Part shown: in pieces, positions 41,502 through 49,386 of the stretch
Numbering within the stretch: the stretch's first letter is position 1
Layout of the letters: the number at the start of each line of letters is the position of its first letter
Source: Anabaena sphaerica FACHB-251
GTDB lineage: Bacteria > Cyanobacteriota > Cyanobacteriia > Cyanobacteriales > Nostocaceae
Length of the DNA stretch: 56,610 nt
Direction: 5' to 3'
NCBI RefSeq assembly: GCF_014696825.1
Contig: NZ_JACJQU010000028.1
Span: 1 to 56,610, forward strand
Notes under the pieces: generated by a model
What the model was told of the DNA's origin: nothing
What the model saw: the letters and a program-made list of their open reading frames with translations, nothing else
Database searches by the model: none
Program-made: the position numbers and the translations under genes

Positions 41502-42131
41502 CTATTCCTGCCAATCTAAAGGCGGTTCAATCAAGGTTTCTGATGATTTACCAGCACGAACACCGGGTTTATCAACTATTTTTACGGTGCTTGCTTGAGG
41601 TCCTTCTTCACCTTCTTCTTGAGAAAAATGCACGCCAGTACCAATTTCTAAACGGTCAAAGTCATGATGTAAAACGCTATTGTGGTGGAAGTAGATTTCC
41701 CGACCATCTAAAGTTTTCAGGAAACCATAGCCATCTTCTCGGAATAATTTAGTGACAAAGGCTGTATTTTCTTGTGCTTCTTCATATCTGTTAGCTTGTT
41801 CACTTGCACGTTGAAGCTGAGTAAGTTTAGCTAACTGCTGACGCATAGCATCAAAGGTTTCTCGAATTACCGCATCTAGAGGTTGATATTGGATACCCTC
41901 ACCAGGATTTTTTTCTGCTGCCAGTTCATGTCCAGGGGGGACAGTGAGATCAATTCTCACTCGATAAGGAGAGCCACTGCGGGGACGTTCATGAATTTTT
42001 TCAATGGCAATATGACAGCTATTGATGTAATTACAAATATGCTCAAGCTTGGCAATTTTTTCGTGAACTAAAGTATCAATCGCATCTGATTTATCTACAT
42101 TACGATAGGTGATTTCTGGTGGTATTTTCAT
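41502..42131 (-). CDS. Ribosome hibernation factor (HPF/RaiA) with cold-shock domain
   Basis: 209 residues from the ATG at 42131; a TTG five codons upstream is possible. Residues 1-110 resemble the S30AE/HPF fold (MKIPPEITYRNVDKSDAIDT, IHERPRSGSPYRVRIDLTVP, DAVIRETFDAMRQQLAKL), which sits in the ribosomal decoding area during stress. A Glu/Gln-rich linker leads to a cold-shock domain at about 130-190 (FVTKLFREDGYGFLKTLDGR, EIYFHHNSV) with RNP-like aromatic residues. This fusion occurs in cyanobacteria and some other bacteria. It suggests a dormancy or cold role. The next gene, 4 bases on, is a small helical protein. Confidence 0.9.
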   Translation of the reverse strand: MKIPPEITYRNVDKSDAIDTLVHEKIAKLEHICNYINSCHIAIEKIHERPRSGSPYRVRIDLTVPPGHELAAEKNPGEGIQYQPLDAVIRETFDAMRQQLAKLTQLQRASEQANRYEEAQENTAFVTKLFREDGYGFLKTLDGREIYFHHNSVLHHDFDRLEIGTGVHFSQEEGEEGPQASTVKIVDKPGVRAGKSSETLIEPPLDWQE

Positions 42132-42419
42132 GCTTTTATCATCCAAATAGGGAATCTAAATATTTTTGCCAATCCCACATCTATACATTTAGTTTTCTCT
42201 ACCTAGTGAAAATATTTACTGGTGACAAATGCTTCTCTATATTCCATCTAGGTTAATCTTAACCTTAACTAATTTTAAAGAGAGAAATAATTATTTTCCT
42301 CTTACTAAGGGGAAGAGATTTTCAGCCTAAGTATCTACCTTAAGAGTGACTTCACTAGTCAAAAGGCAAGAACTATATTTATACTAAAATTTGTTGTCAC
42401 AATTGGGTTAAAACTTCAG

Positions 42420-43715
42420 TTGAATTCAGACTTAATTTCGAGAATAATCTGGCTAAGTGGCTGCTTTATCCTATTTTTAGTTGTACTTGTTTTATTCATC
42501 CTGTATTTAAGGATTGCTTGGCATAAGAAAGTCAAGTACAGAATGACAGATGTTCCTAGCTTTGAGGAACCTCATTTTCTGCCAGCAATGATGAGTGTGT
42601 CAAATTCACTCCTTACTTCTGGTTATGCAGTAAGATTTTGGTTTGATATTGATGCTATCTATACAGCTAGGCTAGAGGCAATTAAACGCGCCCAAAAGAC
42701 AATTCACTTTGAAACATTTTACATGACTCCAGGGCAGCGGGCTGATGACTTTGCTACGGCCTTAATGGAGCGATCGCTCGCTGGTGTAGAAGTCCTCTTT
42801 ATTGCCGATAGTTTGGGTGTAAGTTCTATCTCTCAAGACTACTGGCAAAAGTTAAAAGCAGCGGGTGTGGGAGTGCGATTTTTTCATGAATTTAATTGGC
42901 AAGCTCCCCTAAATTATAACATCCGCACGCACCGCAAATTGTTATTAATTGATGGAGAAGTTGCTTTTGTCGGCGGTACGGGAGTTTCTGATCATTGGGA
43001 TGGCATTATGCCCAAAGATATCATCCCCCCCTGGTTAGATTTGGAGGTTTGCTTGACCGGAGAAGTTGTTGTTATTCTGGAAGGAATTTTCATGCAACAC
43101 TGGTTGTATGAAGGTGGTGTAGCCAGTTTGAGAGCAGAATTATTTAAACCTGCTGTTACGGGTGAATTTAATATGTTGGTAACACCTGGTAGCTCACCAT
43201 CTGCCAGTTCTTCTGTCTGCGCCCTTTTTTATACGACTTTCCTAGCAGCGAAAAAACGCATTTGGATTGCTAGTCCTTACTTTTTACTTGATAGTAACTC
43301 GCGGAGGGCTTTATTAGAAGCCAAAAAAAGAGGAGTTGAGATTCGGATTCTGACAATGGGTACAAAGAATGATAAAACATTAGTTTACTATGCCGTGCGT
43401 CAAGGTTACGCTGATTTGTTAACAGCAGGAATTGAAATATATGAATATCAACCAAGCATGATGCACGCGAAGGTTTTGCTAATTGATGACACTTTTGTCA
43501 GTACAGGTAGTGCTAATTTAGATCCTCGCAGTATGTTTCATAATGATGAACTGAATATTTCTTTAGCTGAACCGAAATTAGCAAATTTTGTCGAAACTTT
43601 CTTTGTTTATGGCTTTTCCAAAAGCCGTCAAATCAAGATGTCAGAATGGAAGCGAAGAAATATTCTACAAAAGCTATTAGGTCAATTGGTTTTGTCTTTT
43701 CGTTGGCAATTATAG
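42420..43715 (+). CDS. Cardiolipin synthase-like phospholipase D family protein
   Basis: 431 residues, TTG start with no strong ribosome site and no earlier alternative. TM helix at residues 9-30. Two HKD motifs: HRKLLLIDGEVAFVGGTG (about 174) and MHAKVLLIDDTFVSTGSANL (about 349), with an N-terminal catalytic half and a C-terminal half as in ClsA/ClsB. It joins phosphatidylglycerol molecules, or related lipids, at the membrane. The metallophosphoesterase gene starts 23 bases after its stop, so the two form an operon. Exact lipid product is inferred. Confidence 0.9.
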   Translation: MNSDLISRIIWLSGCFILFLVVLVLFILYLRIAWHKKVKYRMTDVPSFEEPHFLPAMMSVSNSLLTSGYAVRFWFDIDAIYTARLEAIKRAQKTIHFETFYMTPGQRADDFATALMERSLAGVEVLFIADSLGVSSISQDYWQKLKAAGVGVRFFHEFNWQAPLNYNIRTHRKLLLIDGEVAFVGGTGVSDHWDGIMPKDIIPPWLDLEVCLTGEVVVILEGIFMQHWLYEGGVASLRAELFKPAVTGEFNMLVTPGSSPSASSSVCALFYTTFLAAKKRIWIASPYFLLDSNSRRALLEAKKRGVEIRILTMGTKNDKTLVYYAVRQGYADLLTAGIEIYEYQPSMMHAKVLLIDDTFVSTGSANLDPRSMFHNDELNISLAEPKLANFVETFFVYGFSKSRQIKMSEWKRRNILQKLLGQLVLSFRWQL

Positions 43716-43738
43716 CAAACAATAGGGGATAGGAAGAA

Positions 43739-44578
43739 ATGAATTCAAAGATGAACAAGATATTCTCAGAACCCTTAAGTACCGAATATTTAAAAATCAA
43801 GATTAAGGGCTTGCCTCAATATTTGCACAATACTAAGATAGTTCAGCTTTCAGACTTCCATTTTGATGGTTTATTACTAGCAGAAGATTTACTTGCTCAA
43901 GCTATTGATGTCACCAATCAAATGAAACCTGATTTAGTGGTATTAACAGGCGATTTTGTAACTCATAATCCCCAACCCATTCATCAATTAGCCAAGCGGT
44001 TAAAGCATTTGCAAAGTCGCGCTGGTGTTTATGCAATTTTGGGCAATCATGACCTTTATTTTTCTCACTCAAAAACAGAAATTACTTCAGCTTTAACTGC
44101 GGTGGGAATTAAGGTACTTTGGAATCAAGTAGCCTATCCTTTAGGTTCAGAGTTAGCATTAGTAGGACTCGCTGATTTTTGGTCGCCAGAATTTCATCCC
44201 GCACCTGTGATGAATATGTTAAATATAGATATCCCTCGCATTGTTTTATCTCATAATCCTGATAGTGCAGTAGTTTTGAAAAAATGGCGCGTAGATTTAC
44301 AATTATCAGGACATACTCATGGGGGTCAAATTGTTATTCCCGGAGTTGGTTCTGTCCCTAGTTGGATTCATGCATCCCGTGATAAAATTCCTGAATTCTT
44401 TTGGCCTTGGATACCTTTTATTAAGGGTAAATGGCCGAAAGTAGTGGAAAATTGGCAATGGAGTCAAGGACTACATCAAGTCGGTACAAATCAATTGTAT
44501 GTAAATCGTGGTTTGGGAACTTTCCCCCCCGGACGTTGGTATTGTCCACCCGAAGTAACAGCCATCTCTCTGGTGTAA
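43739..44578 (+). CDS. Calcineurin-like metallophosphoesterase (YkuE-like)
   Basis: 279 residues. Two-metal site motifs: LSDFHFDG (D-x-H), VVLTGDFVTH (GD), AILGNHDLYF (GNHD), LSHNPDSAVV and LSGHTHGGQI (GHxH). These match YkuE-type phosphoesterases, which act on phospholipids or UDP-sugars in other bacteria. The tail NQLYVNRGLGTFPPGRW is also family-typical. Second gene of the operon with cardiolipin synthase, which points to membrane-lipid turnover. Substrate not proven. Confidence 0.9.
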   Translation: MNSKMNKIFSEPLSTEYLKIKIKGLPQYLHNTKIVQLSDFHFDGLLLAEDLLAQAIDVTNQMKPDLVVLTGDFVTHNPQPIHQLAKRLKHLQSRAGVYAILGNHDLYFSHSKTEITSALTAVGIKVLWNQVAYPLGSELALVGLADFWSPEFHPAPVMNMLNIDIPRIVLSHNPDSAVVLKKWRVDLQLSGHTHGGQIVIPGVGSVPSWIHASRDKIPEFFWPWIPFIKGKWPKVVENWQWSQGLHQVGTNQLYVNRGLGTFPPGRWYCPPEVTAISLV

Positions 44579-44654
44579 AAACATTAAATCGCAACGTTTC
44601 ACAACAGATCACTTTGCGCTCTCCTGAATTTGGCAAATATTTCCACCACTAAAT

Positions 44655-44880
44655 CTCCTCTCGTGGTAAAATGCTAATTCCCAGATTTGGGAAACTCCGG
44701 TTAAATTCCGGGACTGTGCCGCAGCTGTAAAGCAATTTGATATTTTAGATTGCTGATTTTAGATGGTTGATACTCAGAAAACCCCTTGTGCAAACAATAC
44801 GGGTAATCAGAAAATCCAAAATCCAAAATCTAAAATCCAAAATTGAACAAGTCAGAATGCCAACTCTAGGGAATCTATCT
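44655..44880 (+). promoter_or_regulatory. Cobalamin (B12) riboswitch
   Basis: The conserved core of the adenosylcobalamin aptamer is visible: GGTAAAATGCTAATTCCC, GGGAAACTCCGGTTAA and GGGACTGTGCCGCAGCTG (the B12 box region), closing at GTCAGAATGCC. Between core and closing strand lies a heptamer repeat (44811-44844) that lengthens a variable arm. It precedes cobG, so high B12 should reduce expression of the corrin operon; the mechanism is not evident from sequence. Borders are estimated. Confidence 0.92.
44811..44844. repeat. Heptamer repeat inside the riboswitch
   Basis: About five copies of aaaatcc (with aaaatct variants). A relative occurs at 54178-54206. It falls in the variable part of the aptamer. 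Confidence 0.85.
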
Positions 44881-44920
44881 AAGTTCTGTCTCTGCGTCGC
44901 ACGGGGAAGGAGTGCTAGTT

Positions 44921-46465
44921 TTGTTAAGCCCATTTACTGCCTGTCCAGGCTTATTTTACACCACACCAGCCCAGGATGGGATATTATCTCGCCTGAGAAT
45001 ACCTGGTGGCATTTTGAACAGTGAACAGTTTCGTACTATCGCCAATATAGCTGATAATTATGGGGGAGGTTATGTAGATGTGACAAATCGCGCTAATTTG
45101 CAAATTAGAGAAATTAAACAAGAAATAAATATTGAAGTTCTCCAGCGGTTACAAAAATTGGGTTTAGGTTCTATTAATCCCGCTGTAGACCATATCCGCA
45201 ATATTATGACCAGTCCCACTGCGGGTATAGATACTCAAGAATTGATAGATACTCGTCCTCTGGTGAAAGCTTGGGATGAATATATGATCAAACATTCCCA
45301 TTTAGGAGGACTTTCGGCAAAGTTTAGCGTTTGCTTTGATGGTGGTGGTAAACTTTCTGTCAAAAATTGTCCCAACGATATCACTTTTATTGCTGTTCTG
45401 GGAGATGAGGGGGGTAGGAAAGAACCGAAGTTCTTTCCTACGGGGAAATGGGGACATAACTTAGTTTACCTCATTTTGCATCTTTGTGGTGGCGAACAAG
45501 AAAAATTATCTGCAAATACAGGAATCTTGTTAACACCAGAGGAATGTATCCCAGTCTTAGCCGCTTTAGCACAGGTTTATTTACAACATACAGATTCTAA
45601 TAGTCGTAGTAAACCACGTCTGCGGGAAGTTATTCATAATTTAGGCAGGGAATATTATCTACAGCTAGTTCAAGAGCAGTTGAGCAGCTATAAGCCCCAC
45701 CTGGGTACAAAACTAGAATATCAAAACCTCACCCATAAACGCAAAGACGCAAAATTCTATATTGATAAAAATAAAAAAATATATCATCTTGGTATTCATC
45801 GCCAAAAACAAGTAGGTTTGTTTTATATTGGTATTGTTTTACCTTTGGGGCGTTTGCAAACTTGGCAAATGCGGGGTTTGGCTGATTTAGCTGCAAAATA
45901 TGGTAGTGGTAATCTCAGGCTCACACCTTGGCAAAATTTACTTATCACTGATATTCCCCAACAACACATTTCTGAAGTTGAAACAGAAATTACCCACTTA
46001 GGACTTGGTTATTCAGCCATAAACATCAACAGCGCCTTGGTATCCTGTTCTGGTAAACAGGGTTGTGCTGCTGCTGCGACTGACACCAAAAGTCACGCTT
46101 TAACATTAGGAGAATATTTAGAAACTCAAATCACTTTAGATTCTCCCATTAATATACATTTTAGTGGGTGTGTTAAATCTTGCGCTCAACATCATCAAGG
46201 TGATATTACATTTCTTGGTGTCAACATTAAGGCAGAAAATGAAACTTTGGAAGGATATCAAGTGTATCTTGGTGACGATACCTTACAACAATTTGGTCGT
46301 CAAATTTATGAAAATGTGACTTTTGCTGACTTGCCTCAACTCATGAACCGAATGTTGAAAGTGTATCAAATTAAACGGGTTAGTTCTCAAGAATCATTTA
46401 GAGAATTTGCCAATCGTTATGATATATCTGAACTCAAACAATTGTTCAGTGTTCAATCAATTTAA
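44921..46465 (+). CDS. cobG: Precorrin-3B synthase (sulfite-reductase-like)
   Basis: About 514 residues. The TTG at 44921 is 8 bases from GGAAGGAG and is preferred; the GTG at 44912 abuts that site. Oxygen-dependent ring modification in the aerobic cobalamin pathway converts precorrin-3A to precorrin-3B. It has two nitrite/sulfite-reductase ferredoxin-like halves: CPGLFYTTPAQDG with RIPGGILN at the front, and RLTPWQNLLITDI then a [4Fe-4S]/siroheme-like cluster (CSGKQGCAAAATDT and FSGCVKSCAQHH) at the back. Directly downstream of the B12 riboswitch and upstream of cobH and cobI. Presence of CobG argues for the aerobic route. Confidence 0.9.
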   Translation: MLSPFTACPGLFYTTPAQDGILSRLRIPGGILNSEQFRTIANIADNYGGGYVDVTNRANLQIREIKQEINIEVLQRLQKLGLGSINPAVDHIRNIMTSPTAGIDTQELIDTRPLVKAWDEYMIKHSHLGGLSAKFSVCFDGGGKLSVKNCPNDITFIAVLGDEGGRKEPKFFPTGKWGHNLVYLILHLCGGEQEKLSANTGILLTPEECIPVLAALAQVYLQHTDSNSRSKPRLREVIHNLGREYYLQLVQEQLSSYKPHLGTKLEYQNLTHKRKDAKFYIDKNKKIYHLGIHRQKQVGLFYIGIVLPLGRLQTWQMRGLADLAAKYGSGNLRLTPWQNLLITDIPQQHISEVETEITHLGLGYSAININSALVSCSGKQGCAAAATDTKSHALTLGEYLETQITLDSPINIHFSGCVKSCAQHHQGDITFLGVNIKAENETLEGYQVYLGDDTLQQFGRQIYENVTFADLPQLMNRMLKVYQIKRVSSQESFREFANRYDISELKQLFSVQSI

Positions 46466-46490
46466 GTCTCAAATCCAAAAGCTCGAAATT

Positions 46491-47120
46491 ATGTCTAATT
46501 ATATACGTGATGCAAACGAAATATACAGAAAATCTTTCGCCATTATTCGCTCAGAAGCTAACTTAGATATTCTGCCTGAAGATGTAGCGCAAGTAGCTGT
46601 CCGTCTGATTCATGCCTGTGGAATGCCGGATATTGCCACAGATTTGGCATATTCACGAAATGCAGTAGAGTCAGGGAGAAAAGCCCTAGCAGCTGGCGCA
46701 CCCATTTTATGTGATTGTCGTATGGTTGCCGAAGGTATCACCAGAAAAAGATTACCTGCCAATAACGCCGTTATCTGCACTTTGAATGATCCCGAAGTAC
46801 CAACAATAGCGAAAAGGTTGGGAAATACCCGATCAGCAGCAGCTTTAGAATTATGGCGTTTTCATCTAGATGGGGCTGTTGTCGCTATTGGTAATGCACC
46901 CACAGCCTTATTTAGATTATTAGAAATGCTAGATGAGGGAGTGCCACGTCCAGCAGTAATTTTAGGCTTTCCCGTGGGTTTTGTTGGTGCCGCAGAATCA
47001 AAAGCCGCATTAGCCGCAGATAGCCGCAATGTACCATTTTTAACTTTACATGGACGACGGGGCGGCAGTGCGATCGCTTCTGCTGCTGTTAACGCCTTAG
47101 CCACAGAGGAAGAAATATGA
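46491..47120 (+). CDS. cobH: Precorrin-8X methylmutase
   Basis: 209 residues from the ATG at 46491 (MSNYIRDANEIYRKSFAIIR). An upstream in-frame ATG lies inside cobG and is rejected. It moves a methyl group from C-11 to C-12 to form hydrogenobyrinic acid. Seen: LIHACGM with the catalytic histidine, ALAAGAPILCDCRMVAEG, NAPTALFRLLEML and GFPVGFVGAAESKAAL. It starts 25 bases after cobG and its stop overlaps the cobI start (ATGA), so the three genes are one operon under the riboswitch. Confidence 0.95.
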   Translation: MSNYIRDANEIYRKSFAIIRSEANLDILPEDVAQVAVRLIHACGMPDIATDLAYSRNAVESGRKALAAGAPILCDCRMVAEGITRKRLPANNAVICTLNDPEVPTIAKRLGNTRSAAALELWRFHLDGAVVAIGNAPTALFRLLEMLDEGVPRPAVILGFPVGFVGAAESKAALAADSRNVPFLTLHGRRGGSAIASAAVNALATEEEI

Positions 47121-47821
47121 ACCCAAAAGGCCGTCTGTATGGAATTGGTGTCGGTCCTGGAGATCCAGAACTATTGACATTAAAAGCATTGCGCTTATTA
47201 CGTTCGGCCTCTGTTATCGCCTATCAGTCAGCCATAGACCGGGAAAGTATTGCCAGAAAAATTGTGTCGCCATATTTACCCGGTCATCAAATTGAGGTTT
47301 TATATCATCTTCCTCGTGCCTTAGAACCAGAAAAAGCTCAAGCCATCTATGACAAAGAAGTTGAACCCATCGCCGAACATTTAGCCGCAGGTCGGGATGT
47401 GGTCGTATTGTGTGAAGGCGATCCGTTTTTTTACGGCTCTTTCATGTATATCTTTACTCGTTTATCTGATCAATATCAAACGGAAGTTGTCCCCGGCATT
47501 TCTTCCCTCATGGCCTGTCCAGTCTCCTTGGGTGTACCCTTCACCTACTACAACGATATTCTCACAGTTCTACCCGCCACACTGCCTACAGAAATGCTCA
47601 CTGCCCAACTTTTAGCCACGGATGCAGCCGCAATTATGAAACTCGGCCGTCATTTTACTAAAGTCCGTGATGTCTTGCATCAATTGGGACTAGCTTCACG
47701 GGCAAAATATATTGAACGGGCAACCACCACCCAACAACGCATCATACCCTTAGATGAAGTAGATCCAGAACAAGTTCCTTATTTCTCAATGATCGTCATA
47801 CCTACTAAGCAAAAGCTTTAA
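47117..47821 (+). CDS. cobI: Precorrin-2 C20-methyltransferase
   Basis: 234 residues. A SAM-dependent tetrapyrrole methylase: YGIGVGPGDPELLTLKALRL at the N-terminus, VVLCEGDPFFYGSFMYIFTR, VVPGISSLMACPVSLGVPFT and MKLGRHFTKVRDVLHQLG. It adds the C-20 methyl that is later lost on ring contraction. Start overlaps the cobH stop by four bases (ATGA), so translation is coupled. No terminator is evident before the hydrolase gene that starts 83 bases later. Confidence 0.95.
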   Translation: MNPKGRLYGIGVGPGDPELLTLKALRLLRSASVIAYQSAIDRESIARKIVSPYLPGHQIEVLYHLPRALEPEKAQAIYDKEVEPIAEHLAAGRDVVVLCEGDPFFYGSFMYIFTRLSDQYQTEVVPGISSLMACPVSLGVPFTYYNDILTVLPATLPTEMLTAQLLATDAAAIMKLGRHFTKVRDVLHQLGLASRAKYIERATTTQQRIIPLDEVDPEQVPYFSMIVIPTKQKL

Positions 47822-47903
47822 TCCAGGAAGTTGAGTCATATCATAACCGATTAAACACTTATCATTAAGACAACAGGGAGACATGGAGTAGGGGTAAAAA
47901 TAC

Positions 47904-48953
47904 GTGGTGACAGACATAAGAAAACGGCTAGTTGAGATACTTAATACCCTGGTTCAGGATAGAGGCGTTGCAGGTGTTTCTGTTACGCTGAACATAAACC
48001 AGAAACCTGAATATGTTTGGCATCCTCCCTTGCTCCCTGATGAACCCGTATTCCTCGTATATAGCATTACTAAGATATTTACTACTGCTGTGTTGCTGTT
48101 GCTACAGGAGGAAGAGTTGTTAACCCTCGAAGATCCCTTAGCAGTTTGGTTTCCCAAAATTGGTCAAGCCGATTGCATTACCCTTCGCCAACTCCTCAAC
48201 CATACTGCTGGCATTCCTGATTATGGTTCGCTGCGGGCTTACCACGATGCTGTACGCTCTTTTCCCTCTATTCCCTGGACATTTGAACAGTTCGCAGCAG
48301 TTACGTTTGACCAGGGGCTGTGCTTTGCTCCTGGAACAAGTTGGGCATACTCCAATCCTGGCTACCTGCTCCTCAAACGGATTATCGAAGCAGTGACTGG
48401 CAGTTCCTATCGCGATCTGATCTTTGATCGCATCATCCGACCGCTAGGATTGCGCCAAACTTTTGTGCCTGAATCGGTAGAAGAACTTTCCTCACTTACC
48501 CCAGCGACATCTTGTGCATTAGCACTTGACGGAACACCTCGTGATGTACGCCATTACTATCATCCTGGCTGGGTCTCCCACGGCGTTATTGCATCAACAC
48601 CTTCCGAAATTGTACTTTTTTTGAATAGTTTGTTTAGCAATCTGCTCCTCCCTCAGCATTGTGTTGAAGAAATGGCAAGACTTGTGCCTGTTGCGCTGCC
48701 GACTATTGAAGGTTTAGCTACGCCAAAACCGACCCAGCCCTGGGTGAGGCCTAGTTATGGGTTGGGACTGATGGGAGATCCAGCATCAGCATGGGGGTTA
48801 ATGTTGGGTCACAATGGAGGTGGTCCAGGATATAGCGCCAGTGCATTTCACTTTCCTGAATTAGGAGGGGTATCAATCTGCGCGATGTGTGCAATGGAAG
48901 AGGGACTTAAGGCGGAGGATATTGTTTTCGCTGTTTTATATCAAGTCCGGTAA
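47904..48953 (+). CDS. Serine hydrolase of the beta-lactamase/class C PBP family
   Basis: 349 residues, GTG start. Catalytic motifs: VYSITKIFTTAVLLL (S-x-x-K), YSNPGYLLLK (Y-x-N) and LGHNGGGPGYSA (HxG-like). NHTAGIPDYG is also typical of the family. No signal peptide, so it may act in the cytosol as an esterase or peptidase. Base composition and codon use look more GC-rich than flanking cob genes, which hints at separate acquisition. It is downstream of the cob operon but no link to cobalamin is known. Confidence 0.88.
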   Translation: MVTDIRKRLVEILNTLVQDRGVAGVSVTLNINQKPEYVWHPPLLPDEPVFLVYSITKIFTTAVLLLLQEEELLTLEDPLAVWFPKIGQADCITLRQLLNHTAGIPDYGSLRAYHDAVRSFPSIPWTFEQFAAVTFDQGLCFAPGTSWAYSNPGYLLLKRIIEAVTGSSYRDLIFDRIIRPLGLRQTFVPESVEELSSLTPATSCALALDGTPRDVRHYYHPGWVSHGVIASTPSEIVLFLNSLFSNLLLPQHCVEEMARLVPVALPTIEGLATPKPTQPWVRPSYGLGLMGDPASAWGLMLGHNGGGPGYSASAFHFPELGGVSICAMCAMEEGLKAEDIVFAVLYQVR

Positions 48954-49136
48954 ATCACTGACGATATAAAATTATAAAATTGTCAGCGTTTTTCGATTTC
49001 AAAATCTCAGCATCAATTTTATCTTCCCAGGAGAGTGCTACCTTTTCTTATTGAACGTTTTTCACTTCTCTGATTTCAGTGCTTTCCATAATTCCAGGCT
49101 ATAGATAAACCCCAACTGACCTGTTAGTTGAGATAC

Positions 49137-49263
49137 AGGACTTACGCACAGAAGTTATCTGTGAAGACAGGGTGTAAGGGTTTTACTCTTGTGCATCTTT
49201 AACTGTTCATCACCTAACCCTTTTTTGCAAACCTTTGATTTTTCGTGTTTTTGCGTAAGTCCT
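49137..49263. mobile_element. MITE-like element with AGGACTTACGCA ends, copy 1
   Basis: 127 bases bounded by AGGACTTACGCA and TGCGTAAGTCCT, exact inverted repeats of 12 bases. The interior has no open frame. The same ends bound a second element at 53440-53531. It lies upstream of the cbiG-cobJ gene. Confidence 0.85.
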
Positions 49264-49300
49264 AAGATAGTTGGAATCGAAAAATAGTCTAGTAGGACTA

Positions 49301-49329
49301 TTGACTTTAACCGAAAAGCCTGATAAAAT
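49301..49329 (+). promoter_or_regulatory. Candidate sigma-70-type promoter of cbiG-cobJ
   Basis: TTGACT at 49301-49306 and TAAAAT at 49324-49329 with a 17-base spacer, about 57 bases before the ATG. The spacing and sequence fit; no transcript data. Confidence 0.45.
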
Positions 49330-49386
49330 TAGCTTCGATGCGGAAGAACTATTTGGCAATAATAATTAAATAAATTTAAATATTAA

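Noticed and set aside
44767-45024. A frame across the riboswitch
   Set aside because: It runs through the B12 aptamer and heptamer repeats in the wrong frame for cobG.
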